DNA of 41,530 nucleotides from Azohydromonas caseinilytica (GTDB lineage Bacteria > Pseudomonadota > Gammaproteobacteria > Burkholderiales > Burkholderiaceae_C), in the NCBI RefSeq assembly GCF_012927045.1, contig NZ_JABBFW010000039.1:1-41530 (forward strand), given 5' to 3'. Position numbers and translations under genes: made by a program. Below, in pieces: positions 41,394 to 41,530 of this stretch (positions are counted from its first letter, which is position 1; each line of letters begins with the position of its first letter). The notes beneath the pieces are model-generated. The model did not search any database, had not been told where the DNA came from, and was given only the letters and a program-made list of their open reading frames with translations.

Positions 41394-41530
41394 CTACTCC
41401 ACCGCCTTGACCATCTCCTCGACCACCTTCTTGGCGTCGCCGAAGACCATCATGGTCTTGTCCATGTAGAACAGCTCGTTGTCCAGCCCGGCATAACCGG
41501 CGGCCATGCTGCGCTTGTTCACGATCACGG
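41394..41530 (-). CDS. pntB: NAD(P) transhydrogenase subunit beta, C-terminal end (truncated by window edge)
   Basis: Only the last 45 codons are inside the window, ending at the stop codon 41394-41396. The peptide reads [17 protein letters not shown], then [16 protein letters not shown], which is the highly conserved NADP-binding C terminus of PntB (domain III), containing the K-R-S-M and G-D-A-K-K elements. The full enzyme couples proton re-entry to hydride transfer from NADH to NADP in the inner membrane. The rest of the gene and pntA should lie beyond the right edge. Confidence 0.95.
   Translation of the reverse strand, partial: VIVNKRSMAAGYAGLDNELFYMDKTMMVFGDAKKVVEEMVKAVE

Overview
The window is a high-GC (roughly 68-70%) bacterial chromosome segment. 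Gene families and layout point to Burkholderiales, most likely Comamonadaceae: a solute-binding protein of the Bug type without its membrane partners, a GltIJKL acidic-amino-acid ABC operon, a PEP-CTERM exoprotein, DUF3606, and short 'GTCATGCCCGCG' intergenic repeats. This placement is inferred from gene content; no rRNA or tRNA is present to confirm it. No insertion sequence, phage, CRISPR array or tRNA was seen.

Layout. 1-447: start of a WD40-type lipoprotein (minus strand, cut by the window edge), then a 615-bp non-coding stretch. 1063-6614: a LysR regulator, a small disordered protein, aspartase (aspA), a GltP/DctA-family symporter and an aldo/keto reductase; aspA and the symporter make an aspartate-to-fumarate unit. 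6628-10284: small membrane protein, chemotaxis receptor, and an HAF-repeat protein with a PEP-CTERM tail. 10545-16004: two paralogous sulfatases (plus strand) flanking glgX (minus strand). 16045-21294: a patchwork of single genes (S33 hydrolase lipoprotein, unknown lipoprotein, unknown cytoplasmic protein, PPOX-like flavoprotein, DUF3606, lytic transglycosylase).

21869-29903 (minus strand) is the best-integrated unit: gltI, periplasmic asparaginase/glutaminase, gltJ, gltK, gltL, a DctB-like sensor kinase and a DctD-like sigma-54 activator, in transcription order. A -24/-12 promoter with correct spacing sits directly in front of gltI, so the last gene of the unit probably drives the first. Asn and Gln would be deamidated in the periplasm, Asp and Glu imported by GltIJKL, and Asp then deaminated by the aspA unit 20 kb away. 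Every intercistronic gap between gltI and gltK holds a strong hairpin or inverted repeat.

30123-32645 is an orphan cytoplasmic multi-PAS histidine kinase. 32888-38233 is a sugar-acid locus: a divergent SDR, an IclR regulator, dgoK, dgoA, a Bug binding protein and a KduD-like dehydrogenase; the dehydratase and the transporter membrane subunits are missing. 38475-41011 holds a TSUP (TauE/SafE) anion exporter convergent with a third sulfatase paralog. 41394-41530 is the 3' end of pntB with a clear terminator.

The least ordinary themes are the three glucosamine-6-sulfatase-like paralogs with two kinds of export signal and dyad-rich leaders, and the self-contained sigma-54 amide/acidic amino acid circuit.
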